Shown one piece after another: positions 43,952 through 55,282 of a DNA stretch of 64,000 bases. The notes under the pieces are model-generated. The model had not been told where the DNA came from. It did not search any database and saw nothing but the letters and a program-made list of their open reading frames with translations. This stretch comes from Simmondsia chinensis. Taxonomy: Eukaryota > Streptophyta > Magnoliopsida > Caryophyllales > Simmondsiaceae. Where the stretch lies: NCBI GenBank assembly GCA_018398585.1, contig JAGTTD010000011.1, positions 19,521,346-19,585,345 on the forward strand. The letters run 5' to 3'. Made by a program: the position numbers and the translations under genes. The stretch's first letter is position 1. The number at the start of each line of letters is the position of its first letter.

Positions 43952-45440
43952 TCAACAGCATCTACACAAAAAACACTCTAACTCATCCTCACTAGTGGGT
44001 GATGTTGAAGCCTTAAAAATATTTAACTTGATAGTCATGTTTGCAAAGTTAACATCCATTACCCCAGATCTACAATTAATCGTGGCATTGGCCATCGCTA
44101 AGAAAAGTTGACCCAGAATGATAGGGATATAGTTTTTTGGATAACTAGAAGGGTCCATGTCAAGTATAAGAAAATCAGCTGGAAACATGGCTTTGTCTAC
44201 CTTCACTAGCACGTTAATCAGCTCACGACAGGGAATCCTAGTTGATCTATCTGCTATTTGCAAGGTCACCGTGGTGGGTTGCAACTCTCCCAGGCCTAAC
44301 TTCTCATAAACTGAGTAAGGAATAATGTTGACACTCGCTCCTAAGTCCAGTAAGACTTTATCGATCGAGTAGTCTCCAAGTGAATGAGAGATGGTAGGGA
44401 CACCAGGGTCTTTGTACTTAACTGGAGTGTCACACTTCAGAATGGAGCTCACTTGCTCGGCTAAAAACACTTTTTTAGGCGGATGTGCTCTAGATCGCCT
44501 CTTTTGGTTAAGCAGATCCTTAATGAACTTCGCATAGGCCGGGATCTGTTTAATCGCATCAAGAAGGGGAATGTTAATCTTTACTTGCCTAAATGTCTCC
44601 AAAACGTCTTCCCACTTCTTGTCCTTCCCATTTGAATGTGGTGCAACTAAAGCTTGGGGGAAGGGTACTCTTGGTTCATATGACGAGGGAAGATCAGAGG
44701 CTTTAGGAGTGGGAGAAGGGTGCATGACCTCATCGGTCTCCTTTTCTCTCTCCTTGCTCTTCTCTTCTTCCTCACCACTCATGGATACTTCACTTTTAGC
44801 ACTCACCCCATTGTCAACCTCCTTCCCATTTCTCAACACTGTAATAGATTTTGCTTGTTCTTGCTGGGAAGGATAGTTGTCTTGCCTCACACAGTTCCTA
44901 GGGTTTTCTATGGTTTGGCTAGGGAGTCTTCCCTTATCTCTCCTATTCAAAGTGTTAGCTAGTTGACCTATTTGGGTTTCTAGCTTTGCAATCGATTGTG
45001 TATGAGAGTGGAGGAGTTGGGGATTAGCTTCCAAACCTCTCAGTGCACTCAAAATCTTCTCTTCAAAATTCGAATTAGAGCTCAAATTAGGAGGTTGAGA
45101 GTAGTTGGAAGCATACCCTTGGGGTTGAAAACCAATAGGCCGGGGCATACCAGATTGTTGAGGTCATGGGTTCTGTCGTTGTGGCATAAACTATCCTTCT
45201 CCTCCTTGCTTCCAGGAGAAGTTAGGATGGTTTCTCCAGCTCGGATTGTACGTGTTAGAGTATGGGTCGTTTCGTGAGAATCCTTGGGCTGCATTGACTT
45301 GTTCCTCCAACCACTCCACATAAGGTGAAGCAGAGGGACAGTCATGTGTAGAATGAGAGACACTAGAGCATGAAGAGCAAACACTATGCACATTTGAAAT
45401 ATGAGACACATTAGGTACAGTAGAGGGGGCTAGTGTCATC
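43952..45440 (-). pseudogene. G4 gag C-terminus and Athila-type protease
   Basis: A 398-residue open frame (45148-43952). The N-terminal part is Ser/Gln-rich with SIAKLETQIGQLANTLNRR and AKSITVLRNGKEVD; the middle part VPFPQALVAPH, WEDVLETFRQVKINIPLLDA, IKQIPAYAKFIKDLL. The protease has LLDLGASVNIIPYSVYEKLG; Asp-Leu-Gly-Ala-Ser is the usual active-site form in Athila relatives. It ends with PIILGQLFLAMANATI. This is the longest open frame in the window, but an upstream frame break separates it from the gag start. Confidence 0.85.
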
Positions 45441-46303
45441 TTAAATAGGGAAGTTAACTGCTATACGGAAGGCAAGAGAGTCGACTTTCTTATATAAGAT
45501 GGAGGTGTGAGCAATCTCATTTACTCCTCTATTTAAACTAGTAGCATTAAGACGTGCATGTGCGGCAGATTACTGTGAATTCTCATTCAAAAGTTCGAAC
45601 AATTCCCATGCCTTATCCTTATTCTTCCTGAGGGATTGACCACCACACGAGGCATCAACAGTTTGTTGACCCTTCTCGTTTAACCCATAATAGAAATTTT
45701 GGACAAGTTGCCATTTAGGGATAGCATGATGTGGACAAGCTCTTAAGAGTTCCCTAAACCTATCCCAACTCTCGTGAAACTCCTCAGTAGGGAGTTGGGC
45801 AAATGTGTTAATGGCTCTCGTAAAAGTGTTAGTCTTACTAATGGGATAGAATTTCTTAAGAAATTCTTGTTGCATTTGTGTCCAAGTACTAATCGTCCCA
45901 CTAGATCAGGTGCCTAACCAATATTTAGCATTTTCCTTTAAAGAGAAAGGAAAGAGGTGAAGTAAGATGGCGTCATTACTAACGTTAGGAATCCTGAAGG
46001 TTGAGCAAACCTCCATGAAACTGTTCAAGTGTGTGTACGGGTTCTCATTACCTAAGCTATGGAATAAAGCAAGCATCTGTATGGTATGTTCTTAAGCTCG
46101 AACTGATGAGCTACAGGTGGCAACCTAATTCATGAGGGTAAAGCGTATGTGGTGGGAGTAAAGTAGTCCATAAGTGTACGTGGTTGTTGTTCGTCAGACA
46201 TTATGGTTTGTGCTCGGTGTTGGGCTCTAAGGTCTCTTAAGGTTCTTTCAATTTTAGGGTCGAATATGTTAAGGTCCAGAGACAAAGAGCGACGACCATG
46301 CAT
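45441..46303 (-). pseudogene. G4 gag N-terminal part (broken)
   Basis: ATG at 46303 (MHGRRSLSLDLNIFDPKIER). Open piece 45875-45570: MQQEFLKKFYPISKTNTFTR, ESWDRFRELLRACPHHAIPK and WQLVQNFYYGLNEKGQQTVD, a retrotransposon gag of Athila type. Stops lie near 46110-46130 and 45905. It continues to a zinc-finger-like Cys pair region near 45370-45420 (SVCSSCSSVSHSTHDC). Confidence 0.8.
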
Positions 46304-46625
46304 GAACAATTAACCACACAAAGCAAGTAAATTAAAAATTAAATAAGGAAAATACTACTAAAAAAAAAGGACAGATAACAAAATACTCTAAAATCTACTT
46401 ACGCACGAAAATCATAAGAAAAAAATAATGATAATAAAAAGAAAATAATTTTTTTTTATTTTTAGAAAGGAGACAATAACAGTTAAAGAGAATTAAAAAT
46501 TAAAAATCCTAAATTAAGATTTCAAATCCTGAGTTAAAAAATAAAATAAAATAATTTAAAATTAAAGAAGAAATAGGAAGTTAAAAATCAAAGAAAATCA
46601 CAAAAATAAAACCACAAACGTTGCC

Positions 46626-46650
46626 TAGTCCCCGGCAACATGGCTAAAAT
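46626..46650 (-). other. primer binding site of G4 (Asp-tRNA type)
   Basis: The minus strand reads GCCATGTTGCCGGGGACTAG just inside the 5' LTR, close to the TGGCGCCGTTGCCGGGG site usual in Athila elements. Confidence 0.7.
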
Positions 46651-46652
46651 CC

Positions 46653-48250
46653 TGATGTGTTTTTCTATGTCTATCAAAATTTAATATAAAATCCTATCTA
46701 TTAAACACACCTAAATTGAAGTGTAGGACGAGAGTGTGTCAAATCACAGGGACTAAGAGTGCATGAACTTAATCTATGATCTAAATTAATTTAAGGAAAA
46801 GTGATATTTTTGTGTTATTTAATCTAGAAAATGACAATTAAATTAAAGTAATCTACTTCTAATCAGAAAAATGTATTAAATATGAACCTAGGGTTTTGAA
46901 TCTATCATTAGCCAATTATGTTTGCGTTAACTCTTAATTTGGGTTTATTGATTGTCACACGGGTAGTGGTTGAGGCTACAAGCTTCAGCCTACTAAGATA
47001 ATGCTGTTAGTATTGTGTATTGACCCTATCTAACTAAAGCATAAAGAAAATAGGCTCTACCTAACGTACTGTTAATTATTACGTATTAAACCTATCTAAC
47101 TAAAGCATAGGGAAGATAGGCTTTAATTAAATATTCGGTTAATATTATTGCTTGATTAATTAATCCTAAGGCTACAAGCACAAAGAATTAATTTATAAAT
47201 ATCAATATCAACAATTAAAGGTTACAAACTCAATAATCATATCAATTTAATAAACAATAAAAATATAATACTTCAAAGTATTTATGTCAACCAAGCAAAT
47301 CATGTAAATAATCAAATTAATCCAAATTAAAAGTAAATAAAAGTAAAGGCTAAGATTTCATCTAACCCCAGAGAGCAAGTTAACTCTCCATCAAGAATGA
47401 TCCGGTGAAGGAGGAGATGAACGAACTCATGTCGGTCCTCACGCTAATTTCGCTCTAGTTCCAATTTAACAAAAAAAAGAAAGAAAGAAAATAAAATAAA
47501 ATAACAATCTGAGAGAGAGTTGAGAGGCGAGAGAAACAGGGCTCAAGAATCAGAACCCAAAAAATAGAGACCGAGCGACCATCCCCAGAAATCGAATGCC
47601 CTCTTCCTTTTAAATCGAAACGAAACCCTAAGTCTGTGCTGGTGGTGGGCCGGAGGTCTGGTCGGTGGTCGAATCAGGCTGGTGAATGGGTCTAAAGGTT
47701 GAATCGGGCTAGATTTGATGGTGTCGGTGTTGGGCCTCGGTGGAGATGGACCTGCGTATGAGGTGGGCTATGCTGGTGAGCTTGAGCTGGTGTCGAAGTG
47801 GGCCATTGTTGGGCCGGATGCAGGCGATGGTGGTGTCATGGGCTGAGGTTGATGACAACGTGCTGGTGTCGGAGGGCTATTCGTGGGCCTGCGTTGGGTC
47901 AGTGAAGTTGGTGGTGACGAGGTGGGCCGGGCTTGAAGAGTTGGGCCGGAGTTGGTGCGGGATGATGGTGGGTTGCTGGGTCTGGAGGTAGGGGATGATG
48001 AACAGTGCGGCTCGGGTACTGTAGCGGTGCAGGTCGAGCTTTTATGTTCTTGTCCCGAATCTCGATTGGCTTGATTTAATTGTTTACGCATCGAATTTGA
48101 CTTATTTGCACCAAAATTTGACATTTTTTGAAACTTTAATTTCAAACCAGCTAAACATAAAAATTACCGAAATGAGTGTAGAACTATAATTAATCAGGTA
48201 CAAAATAATTAAAATATCAATTAAAAGATGCGTAAATATAAGACACATCA
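46653..48250 (-). repeat. 5' LTR of G4, 1598 bp
   Basis: It matches the left LTR along its whole length, including the G-rich block (47640-47990). Ends TGATG...CATCA as in the other copy; ATCAC follows at 48251. Confidence 0.9.
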
Positions 48251-48255
48251 ATCAC

Positions 48256-49140
48256 GCCCATTATACTAGGTGCTCCAAATACCACCAATTTGACACTGCC
48301 TTTGTTGGTTCTCGATGTTCATTGCCCTCTCACTTGCTTCTAAGACCGAAAAGATGTCAAACATGTTCAACACCTCCTATATCAACTCCTTCAATCCGCG
48401 AATGTACCTATCCACCAGCTGCTCCTTTCATTCTACCAAGTCATTCCTTGCAACTAACGGGTAGAATTCTGTTGTGCACTCCTCCACGGTCTGAGAACCC
48501 TGATGTAAGCTCTAAAGGCACTAGTATATCACCTTGGCATGGTTATGGAGTAGGAAGGCACCCCGCATGTGCTTCTTCATCTTCTCCCATGTCTCTAACT
48601 TCACCTTACCCTTCGTAAGCAAGGTATGCTTGGTTGCTGCCACCAGGCGGCAACTCTATCCCGTAACCGAGCAGTCACCAACGGCGCCTGTTTGTGCTTT
48701 GGAACCTCCTCGAACTCTAGCACTTCCTTTACTGCAGCAAGCCAATTCTAGAACTCTTCTAGGCGTCCTTCACCATTAGACTCTAAAATTTCAATCCAAA
48801 GCCCAAATTCTCATCTCCGAACATCAATATAATCGATGCCTCTGGCATTTGGCCGATTTCTTCTCACACGCTAATCCTAAATGTCAATTTTCGGGAATGG
48901 GTTGTGGAAGCTCTCCTCCATGTCTTCCTCACCACCCCCCGCTGGTAGGTTTTGAGGTTGAGCCACAGGTGCTTGATTGGGATTCGCTCCCATTTAACTA
49001 AAACACAGCTCGATTAGCCGGAATTTCTCTTCTCTCTCCTTGAATCTCCTCTCAATCTGCTGTGGAAAGTCACGGTCATATACGTTTTCGATGGTGGCGT
49101 ACGTTTGTTACCCATGGGCCATTTCGGAAAATGTTTGAGC
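48256..49140 (-). pseudogene. gypsy G2 gag N-terminal part (broken)
   Basis: The minus strand gives MAHG-stop-QTYATIENVY near 49120, MGANPNQAPVAQPQNLPAGG (about 48990), LEFEEVPKHKQAPLVTARLR and DRVAAWWQQ (about 48640-48720), VDRYIRGLKEL and LNMFDIFSVLEASERAMNIE (about 48330-48410). This is a typical gypsy gag. About six in-frame stops. It continues at 40527 leftward beyond the G4 insertion. Confidence 0.8.
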
Positions 49141-49158
49141 TCTGATATCAAATGGTGC
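49141..49158 (-). other. primer binding site of G2
   Basis: The minus strand reads TTTGATATCAGAGCTC; the usual tRNA-iMet site is TGGTATCAGAGC, so it is slightly degraded. Confidence 0.6.
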
Positions 49159-49620
49159 AGCATTTAAATGAACATTAGTGGGAAATCAGAACGTTTAACA
49201 ACCTTCCCTTAATTTCTATTGCTGAAATAATAAGAAACAAACGGGGAAAAAGTCTAACGTATTCTCACAACCCAGAAATTGGCAAGAACTCATAAAAGTA
49301 TGAAAATAATCTAAAACTAAATGAATTAAATCCTAGGTTTCCTCTCTCTTAAATAAAGGAGCTATTTTAATTATTGTCAAAGACTAAAAGCTGAAGAGAT
49401 AAATTCTAGATAACTCAAACTAAGCTTCATAATTATCATAAACAAATAAAAGTCATCTAAACTAAATTAAACTAATCTCTTGATTATGTTAAAACTCTAT
49501 CTTGTATCATCCTCATCCACGCGTCTAGTTATGCCACCATCTAGCTCTTCACGCCAACCCGTACCCTCCAAGAATCCCGCCAACAGTGAAGGCAGGGCTG
49601 CATCATGATTAGGCTGAAAT
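49159..49620 (-). repeat. 5' LTR of gypsy G2
   Basis: The portion 49165-49420 pairs with 33868-34130. The rest (to about 49620) has no partner because the left copy is cut. The outer end is not sharply defined. Confidence 0.55.
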
Positions 49621-50503
49621 TGGGAAGAACAAAGTTAGTATGATAAGAAGAGGGGCATAAATGAGACGAGCTCACGAGCCAACAGCATTAAGTTCGTATA
49701 GCTCGGCTCATCATTAGCCCGAGCCGAGCCATTAAGCCAAGTGAGTTGAGCTTGATGAGCTTAAAAATCTCAAGCTCGTAAACTTGTGAGTTTAAATGAG
49801 CTAAATATAAAAGTATTATTAAATTTAATTTTTTTTAAAGCTCAATACACAATATTTATTCAATTCTCTCAATTTTAAACATATACGTTTTAAAATTCAA
49901 ACCTATCAATTTATTTATCTCTGTTGTTATGCCATGCATGTTGTTGATTTCAAATTTTCTATATTTCATTTATCATTACCATTTAATGACCAAAGGAAAA
50001 ACCGAAGAATAGCAAAACATGCTTGGTGTACACCTAGTGATGATTCAATTATTCATCATTATAACTTCATTAACTCACGAACCATGCTTGGCCTGAAATT
50101 AAAATCTAATTAGCTTGTAAAGCATACTTATATTTTGTATGTTTGATAGTTATTGACAATCTTATGGTGTGGGACAAATGATGCATAACTGTATTCTAAT
50201 CGTCAATTTTGCAAAGTGCATAATGGTTGTAAATTATGTCTAAAATATTTGTGTAATAATTGTAGGTTAACAATTTAAAGATTTGGATCTAACACTGTTA
50301 ATCAAGCTAAAATGAGCCAAAATGAGAGAGTTTAAGTGGAATGAGCCAAAGCTCAAGCCAATTATAAGTTGATCTCAAGCGTATGATGATTCAGCATGAG
50401 CTCATGATTAGTCGAGCCCAAGGGTACAACGAGCCAAGCTCAAGCGCATAATTTCCAGTCTCGATGAGCATTCAGCCAAGCCCAAGTCAAGCTTGTAAAA
50501 TAA
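49621..50503. other. non-coding dispersed repeat rich in GAGCTC/GAGCC motifs
   Basis: Two motif-rich blocks (49665-49800 and 50315-50480) with strings such as AGCCCGAGCCGAGCC, GAGCCAAGCTCAAGC and GAGCTTGATGAGCTT, separated by AT-rich sequence. This looks like a degraded dispersed repeat; the family is not identified. No ORF. Confidence 0.4.
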
Positions 50504-50634
50504 TGAGAAACCCAACAACTAAGATTGCCCTCTCGTATATTTATAATAGAAGATGAATGCATATAAATAGAAGGGTTAAGCCCAACAAACCCATATATGC
50601 ATATTACTATATTACCAATACATAGAGTCTAACA
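50504..50634 (-). repeat. short LTR of copia D
   Basis: On the minus strand it starts TGTTAGACTCTATG at 50634 and ends GGGTTTCTCA at 50504 (TG...CA). With only one copy, the boundary is inferred. Confidence 0.45.
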
Positions 50635-50664
50635 TTCCCCTCCCCAAACAAATCCCATCACCCC

Positions 50665-50665
<1 letters not shown>

Positions 50666-50741
<76 letters not shown>
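50666..50741. repeat. C76 homopolymer (G76 on the element's sense strand)
   Basis: An uninterrupted run of 76 C between CCCCA and AAAAAATTA. It sits between the RNase H end of copia D and its LTR, where the purine tract belongs, so a G-rich polypurine tract may have expanded. It would also fit an assembly artefact. Confidence 0.9.
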
Positions 50742-50743
<2 letters not shown>

Positions 50744-50779
50744 AAAATTATAGAAGAGGGAAACTGGATGTGAAGACTG

Positions 50780-52300
50780 TGCTGGAAATGTAAAAATCGA
50801 TGTCAGGGAAGTCACTTTGTGAAGATATCTGCAATCTGTTGAGACAAAAGAATCCGATGACCAAGGATAAGGCCCATATGAATATGCTCACAAACAAAAT
50901 GAATGTCAATCTGTACATGCTTGGTACGGACATATTGAACTGGGCTTGTAGAAAAACAAGTGGCAGAAATGTTATCACGATATAACACGGTAGCTGGAGG
51001 AAGGGAGATACCCAATTCACCAAGAAAAGGTCACAACCAACAACACTTCAAAACAACATTTGCCACGACACGGTATTCAGCCTCTGCACTAGAATGCGAA
51101 ATGGTGGGTTATCCTTTTGAAGACTGTGAAATAAACATTATCACCAAGAAACACACAAAAACCCGACGTAGAGTGACGGGTAGCCCAATCAGCATCTGAA
51201 TATGATATAAGTCGATTAGTAATACAGGGGGAAATGAATAAACCACAATCCAAGGTACCTTTAATGTAGTGAAGAATGTACTTGACAGCTGTCCACTGAG
51301 AGTCTCGCAGAGCATGTATACAAAGACACACCTGCTACACTACATAAGAGATGTTGTGGAGCGTGAAAGTGAGACATGGCAATGCATCAACCACACTACA
51401 ATATAGAGAAGGATCAGACATAGGTGCCCTATCTTCACTAAAGAGCTAGGATTTAAAATCCGTCGATGTCACCACAGGTTTACATCCAAGTATATCACTT
51501 TTATGGAGCAAGTCATGAGCATACTTAGCTTGAAAAAGAAACAATCTGAGCAAAGAATGAGTAAGAGAAAGTCCCAGAAAAAAGTTAACATGACCCAAGT
51601 CTGTCACATCGAACTAACACTGTAAAACACCCAGTAAATCATGAAGCAAAGCAGATGAAGAAGTTGTAATACCAATATCATCCACATATATGAGTAAAAT
51701 GACCATGTCAGCCCATTTGAGTAGTATGAACAACGAGTATGATTTGCAACTGGTAAAATTAAGTCATAATAGAAAAGACACAAATGGATTATACCATGCT
51801 TGGGTGCCTACTTAAGCCCATACAATGCCCTATTAAGCTTGCATACATAATAAGGAAATGCAGAATCGGCAAACCTCGGAGACTGCTTCAGTTAAACTAC
51901 CTCAGTCAAATATCCATTTAGAAAAGCATTCTTTACATCAAGTTGGTGAGTAGGCCAATGTCATGAAGTAGCAATAGAAACAGCGGTACGAATATTTGTA
52001 GGCTTAACAACAGGATTGAAAGTTTCATCATAATCAACAACATACCTATAAATGAAGCCTTGAGTTGCCAAACAATCTTTGCAGCGTTCTACTTCACTTG
52101 TGGAAGTTTGCTTAAGATGAAACACCCACCTCGAGCCAATAACATTACCATGATTAGGTCATGGAACAAAAGTCCACTTATTATTACGTAGAAATGCATT
52201 ATACTCATCATTCATCGCACCACATCAATTTTCATCCGGAAGAGCTTGCTTATAAAAGTACAAAGCATTGGGTTAAATAGAATGAGCAAGCACAGAGGGC
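50780..52300 (-). pseudogene. copia D reverse transcriptase and RNase H (broken)
   Basis: RNase H pieces: 51331-51089 (SQWTAVKYILHYIKGTLDCG, LISYSDADWA) and 51015-50812 (VLYRDNISATCFSTSPVQYV, RTKHVQIDIHFV, QQIADIFTK). RT pieces lie at 51400-52250, with an Ile-Leu-Leu-Ile-Tyr-Val-Asp-Asp-like string near 51680-51720 and a YKARLVA-like lead-in missing. There are many frame changes. Confidence 0.8.
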
Positions 52301-52705
52301 TTAAATAAAAGCTTAATAATAGTAGCTCATTGTGTGTGACCAAAGGATATTATGAAGTAGCGACTGGACTAGGCGAAGCAGGAGAAGAAGATGGTGCAAC
52401 CAGGTGAGGGTTATGGAAGACACATGAAGTGGGCGACGGTAGTGGGTGCGGCAATGCCAATGTTTCTGTCAGCTTGACTGGGGCCGCTAGTGACAGGTAC
52501 AACGTGGCGGGCGGTAGTGAAAGGCGATACATCTATTGGACAATGGAACACCTCATGAAGCCTCTTCACGGTATGGTGAGAAAATGTGCCTAACAGTGCA
52601 AAAGGAAAATCTGTCTCATAAAAAGTCACATGTCCATAGATGATAACCTAATTAGTAGCCAATTTAAGACATTTATACACCTTGTGATTAGACGAATAAC
52701 CCAAA

Positions 52706-52750
52706 AAAAACAAACAAACAAACAAAAACAAAACAAAAACAAAAACAAAA
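52706..52750. repeat. (AAAC)n / (AAAAAC)n microsatellite
   Basis: Alternating A runs and single C over about 45 bases, inside copia D. Confidence 0.9.
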
Positions 52751-52870
52751 GGATGAATGAGGAGCCAACTTACATGTAATTGTAGCACTCAAATTTGGAT
52801 AACAAGCACATAAAAGAACTCATAAATGATCAAAAAACAGCTTTCTTTCTGTAAAAATATTGGTCAAGGA

Positions 52871-52893
52871 ATCTTTTTTTTTTTTTTTTTTTT
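52871..52893. repeat. poly-T run in copia D integrase
   Basis: About 22 T interrupting otherwise coding-derived sequence. Confidence 0.9.
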
Positions 52894-54084
52894 AACAGCT
52901 GTAGAAGGTAAAAGATTAAGTATGTGGGCGACAACCGAAACAGCTTCAACCAAAAACTCCAATGGCATGCATGCTTGAAATAGTAATGCCTGCATCACAT
53001 TAACAATAGTTCGATGCATACGCTTTGCTTTCGCATTTTGTTGAGAAGTGTGAGGACACAATACCTTGCTATGACTACCTCTTGCGACAAAAAGGCTTTG
53101 AAATGACGATTTATATACCCAGTACCATTATCACATTTAAATTGCTAAATTCTGTTTCCAAACTGAATCAAAATGAAATTTTGAAATTTAAAAAGTAGAT
53201 CAAACAACTCAAACTTGGTGATGATAGGATAAATCCACACTAATGAGAGTAGTAGTCAAAAACAAGCAAATAATATTTATAGTCACTAAACCTCAAAAGT
53301 GGAGATGTCCATACATCCGAATGGATGATATCAAAGGGCTTAGAAGTACTTGACACTAACTTCTGAAAAGGTAAAGGATTATATTTGCCTAATTGACAAG
53401 CATGCTAAAGACTAGCTTCTGAAGTAAAACTAGAACATGTGTTTAACTAATGATGACAAAACTGGTTGCCTGGGATGACTAAAACGGCATGACGAAAGGG
53501 TTAGCGCAATTTTGGAGGGAATGAGTGAAACATAAGTAGGGGACGACGTAGCAACTAAGAAAAGAGACATCATACCAACACACTGAATTATGGTAGACAT
53601 GGTCTTAGGATTCTTAATTGAAAACCACTTGAGTCAAATTCTAAAAGACAATGATTATCTCTGCAAAACTGAAGAACAGAGATAGCATATTGGTAGAAAG
53701 ACTAGAAACATAAAGAAAATTATGTTAATATAAACTACCGACAGGAGTAGTTAGAGAACCAAAACCAACCCCATCGATTTGTAAAGAAGCATCATTACTA
53801 ACCGAAATTTTATAAACACATTAATAAGGGGCAAGAGACATGAGAAGACTTATGTTATTAGTCATATGAGATGACAAACCACTATTCATTATCCAGGGAG
53901 AATCAAGTATAGGAGTGGAGTTGGCATTAAAGGATTGAGAAATAGGCTAAGAAGACGCAAATCTTGAATAGAAATTATAAGTAGTAGCATAAGCATTATT
54001 TATAGGACGAAATTGTAGGTTAAAAAATGCATTACAGCCATGGGAAGGTGCACTAACATACGATGGCAAGGGTTGCAAAAGCAG

Positions 54085-54108
54085 AAAAAAAAAAAAAAAA
54101 AAAAAACA
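54085..54108. repeat. poly-A run near the copia D 5' side
   Basis: About 23 A between GCAG and CACCGG. Confidence 0.9.
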
Positions 54109-54130
54109 CCGGAGCAATAGGCCACTAATG

Positions 54131-55009
54131 TATCTCATAGTTTATATATTTTACTACACATTCTTATGATATTTTTGGCTATTACATGTGCGATATGGCA
54201 TAATTTGTGTGTATTCAGGCTTGGTACATGTCGGAGTAAGGACATCTTGAAATGCGGTGAAGAACAAGCTAAAATGTACTAACTTGAAGACTACATTGAG
54301 AAACCCAACCATGTGTGAAAAACAAAGAACCATCGAATCAAGATTCGATTTTCATATCACGTTTTTAGGCTTTTAAATGAATCCAGTCTTTTGATTGATC
54401 GATAGGCCATGGCAATCGGCAATACAACATGGTTCTATTGATCACTGATCGATCCGCCTCTCCCAACAGAACACATCGGTCGGTCGATTGGCGAACAACT
54501 GAATGTTTTGTTTTGCTGATTGATCTGCAGCCAAGCGGTGTGCCATGCTGCCTATATAAATAATACAGGGGGAATTTGATTTTGGTTCTTTTTGCCTACT
54601 TTTCTCATCCCCTCTTTCCCTGAGCCGCAAAGAGAGATTTTCTCGAAAGTCAAAACGCAAGTGGTCAGAGTACCGGAGTTTAAAGCCTGTGTCATGTCAA
54701 CATAGATCTAGGGTCTTCAATCTATAAGTTTTTCTGTACTTTTCTTTTTTGATGTATAAACACCTATGGAAGAGTAAACTTATAGTTTAGGAGTGAAGGA
54801 TGGGTAGTCATCTAGATCCCATATTTATATTTTATTTATGATAATGAATTGTGTTATACTATTTTTGCACCCATGTGGGAAATTGTTGATTGAGATTCAT
54901 TTTCTATTCATGTGCTTGTAGGCTAAATTTCTAGTATATGTGCGATTTGTCTTGTGCTTGTAGCTTAGATCATATTATTATAGGTTTTCACTAGTGATTA
55001 GGATTGAAG
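54131..55009 (+). other. LTR-like or promoter-like unique region with TATA box, no ORF
   Basis: GATTGATCGATAGG, GATCACTGATCGATCC and GGTCGGTCGATTGG strings (54393-54490) echo the motifs of the copia A LTR. A TATA-like CCTATATAAATAAT is at 54551-54564, followed by a pyrimidine-rich leader. This could be a solo or partial LTR of a related copia family in + orientation; no partner copy in the window. Confidence 0.4.
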
Positions 55010-55282
55010 GGTTTTTTTTTTTTTTTTTTTTTGATAATTGAAAAGAGGAAAATTCCATATGTACATATAATTTCCAAAAAGAGAAACAAAAAGGTGAACA
55101 AAAGTACATATATACAATCCTAAGTCTAGATGCGCAACATGACCAAAGCCAAATAAACGAACCACCTAGCTTTGAACTTCGTCCACACTAGACTGACCAA
55201 GGAAGTATAGAGAAATGTCTAGGCAGATGGGGCCGATGATCTGAAGTAAAGTAATCAGTTAGTGCATCTAAGGTGGTGATAG
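55010..55282 (-). other. possible LINE or retrocopy 3' tail
   Basis: A T20 run at 55011-55032 on the plus strand would be a poly-A tail on the minus strand, preceded by about 240 bp of unique sequence. There is no ORF, so assignment is weak. Confidence 0.25.

Larger units (their letters stand above)
40528..48250 (-). mobile_element. Athila-like gypsy deletion derivative G4, 7.7 kb
   Basis: Two LTRs (40528-42119 and 46653-48250) in the same orientation, a 5-bp ATCAC duplication, an Asp-tRNA-type primer site, a gag-protease of Athila style, and only a scrap of RT/RNase H. Integrase and most of RT are missing, so it needed proteins in trans. It is inserted in the gag of gypsy G2 and is the younger of the two. 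LTRs agree at about 90 percent or more by eye. Confidence 0.9.
52330..53960 (-). pseudogene. copia D protease and integrase (broken)
   Basis: Protease: WIMNSGLSSHMTNN near 53890; the usual Asp-Ser-Gly is Asn-Ser-Gly. Integrase: HACQLGKYNPLPFQKL and FDIIHSDVWTSPLL near 53300-53410, then CPHTSQQNAKAKRMHRTIVN (about 53000-53060) where the usual Gly-Val/Glu helix is altered, and SVVAHILNLLPST. The C-terminal part lies around a T22 run and an AAAC-repeat (52706-52750). 52330-52630 is a Pro/Ser-rich linker with short frames only. Confidence 0.75.
50504..54130 (-). mobile_element. copia element D, heavily degraded, minus strand
   Basis: Minus order: protease (about 53900), integrase (53450-52790), RT (52250-51340), RNase H (51330-50780), then a purine-rich end and an LTR start TGTTAGACTC at 50634. 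The left LTR 50504-50634 is only about 131 bp, with a TATA-like TATATTTATAATAG. A 5' LTR at the right was not found. The element has acquired long homopolymer and AAAC tracts. Confidence 0.8.

Noticed and set aside
50612..50815. Poly-Gly protein
   Set aside because: The Gly run is just translation of the C76 homopolymer; the flanking residues are the copia D RNase H tail and LTR.
54298..54311. Second LTR of copia D (TGAGAAACCCAAC match to 50504)
   Set aside because: Only 13 bases match and the sequence then diverges; no primer site lies beside it.
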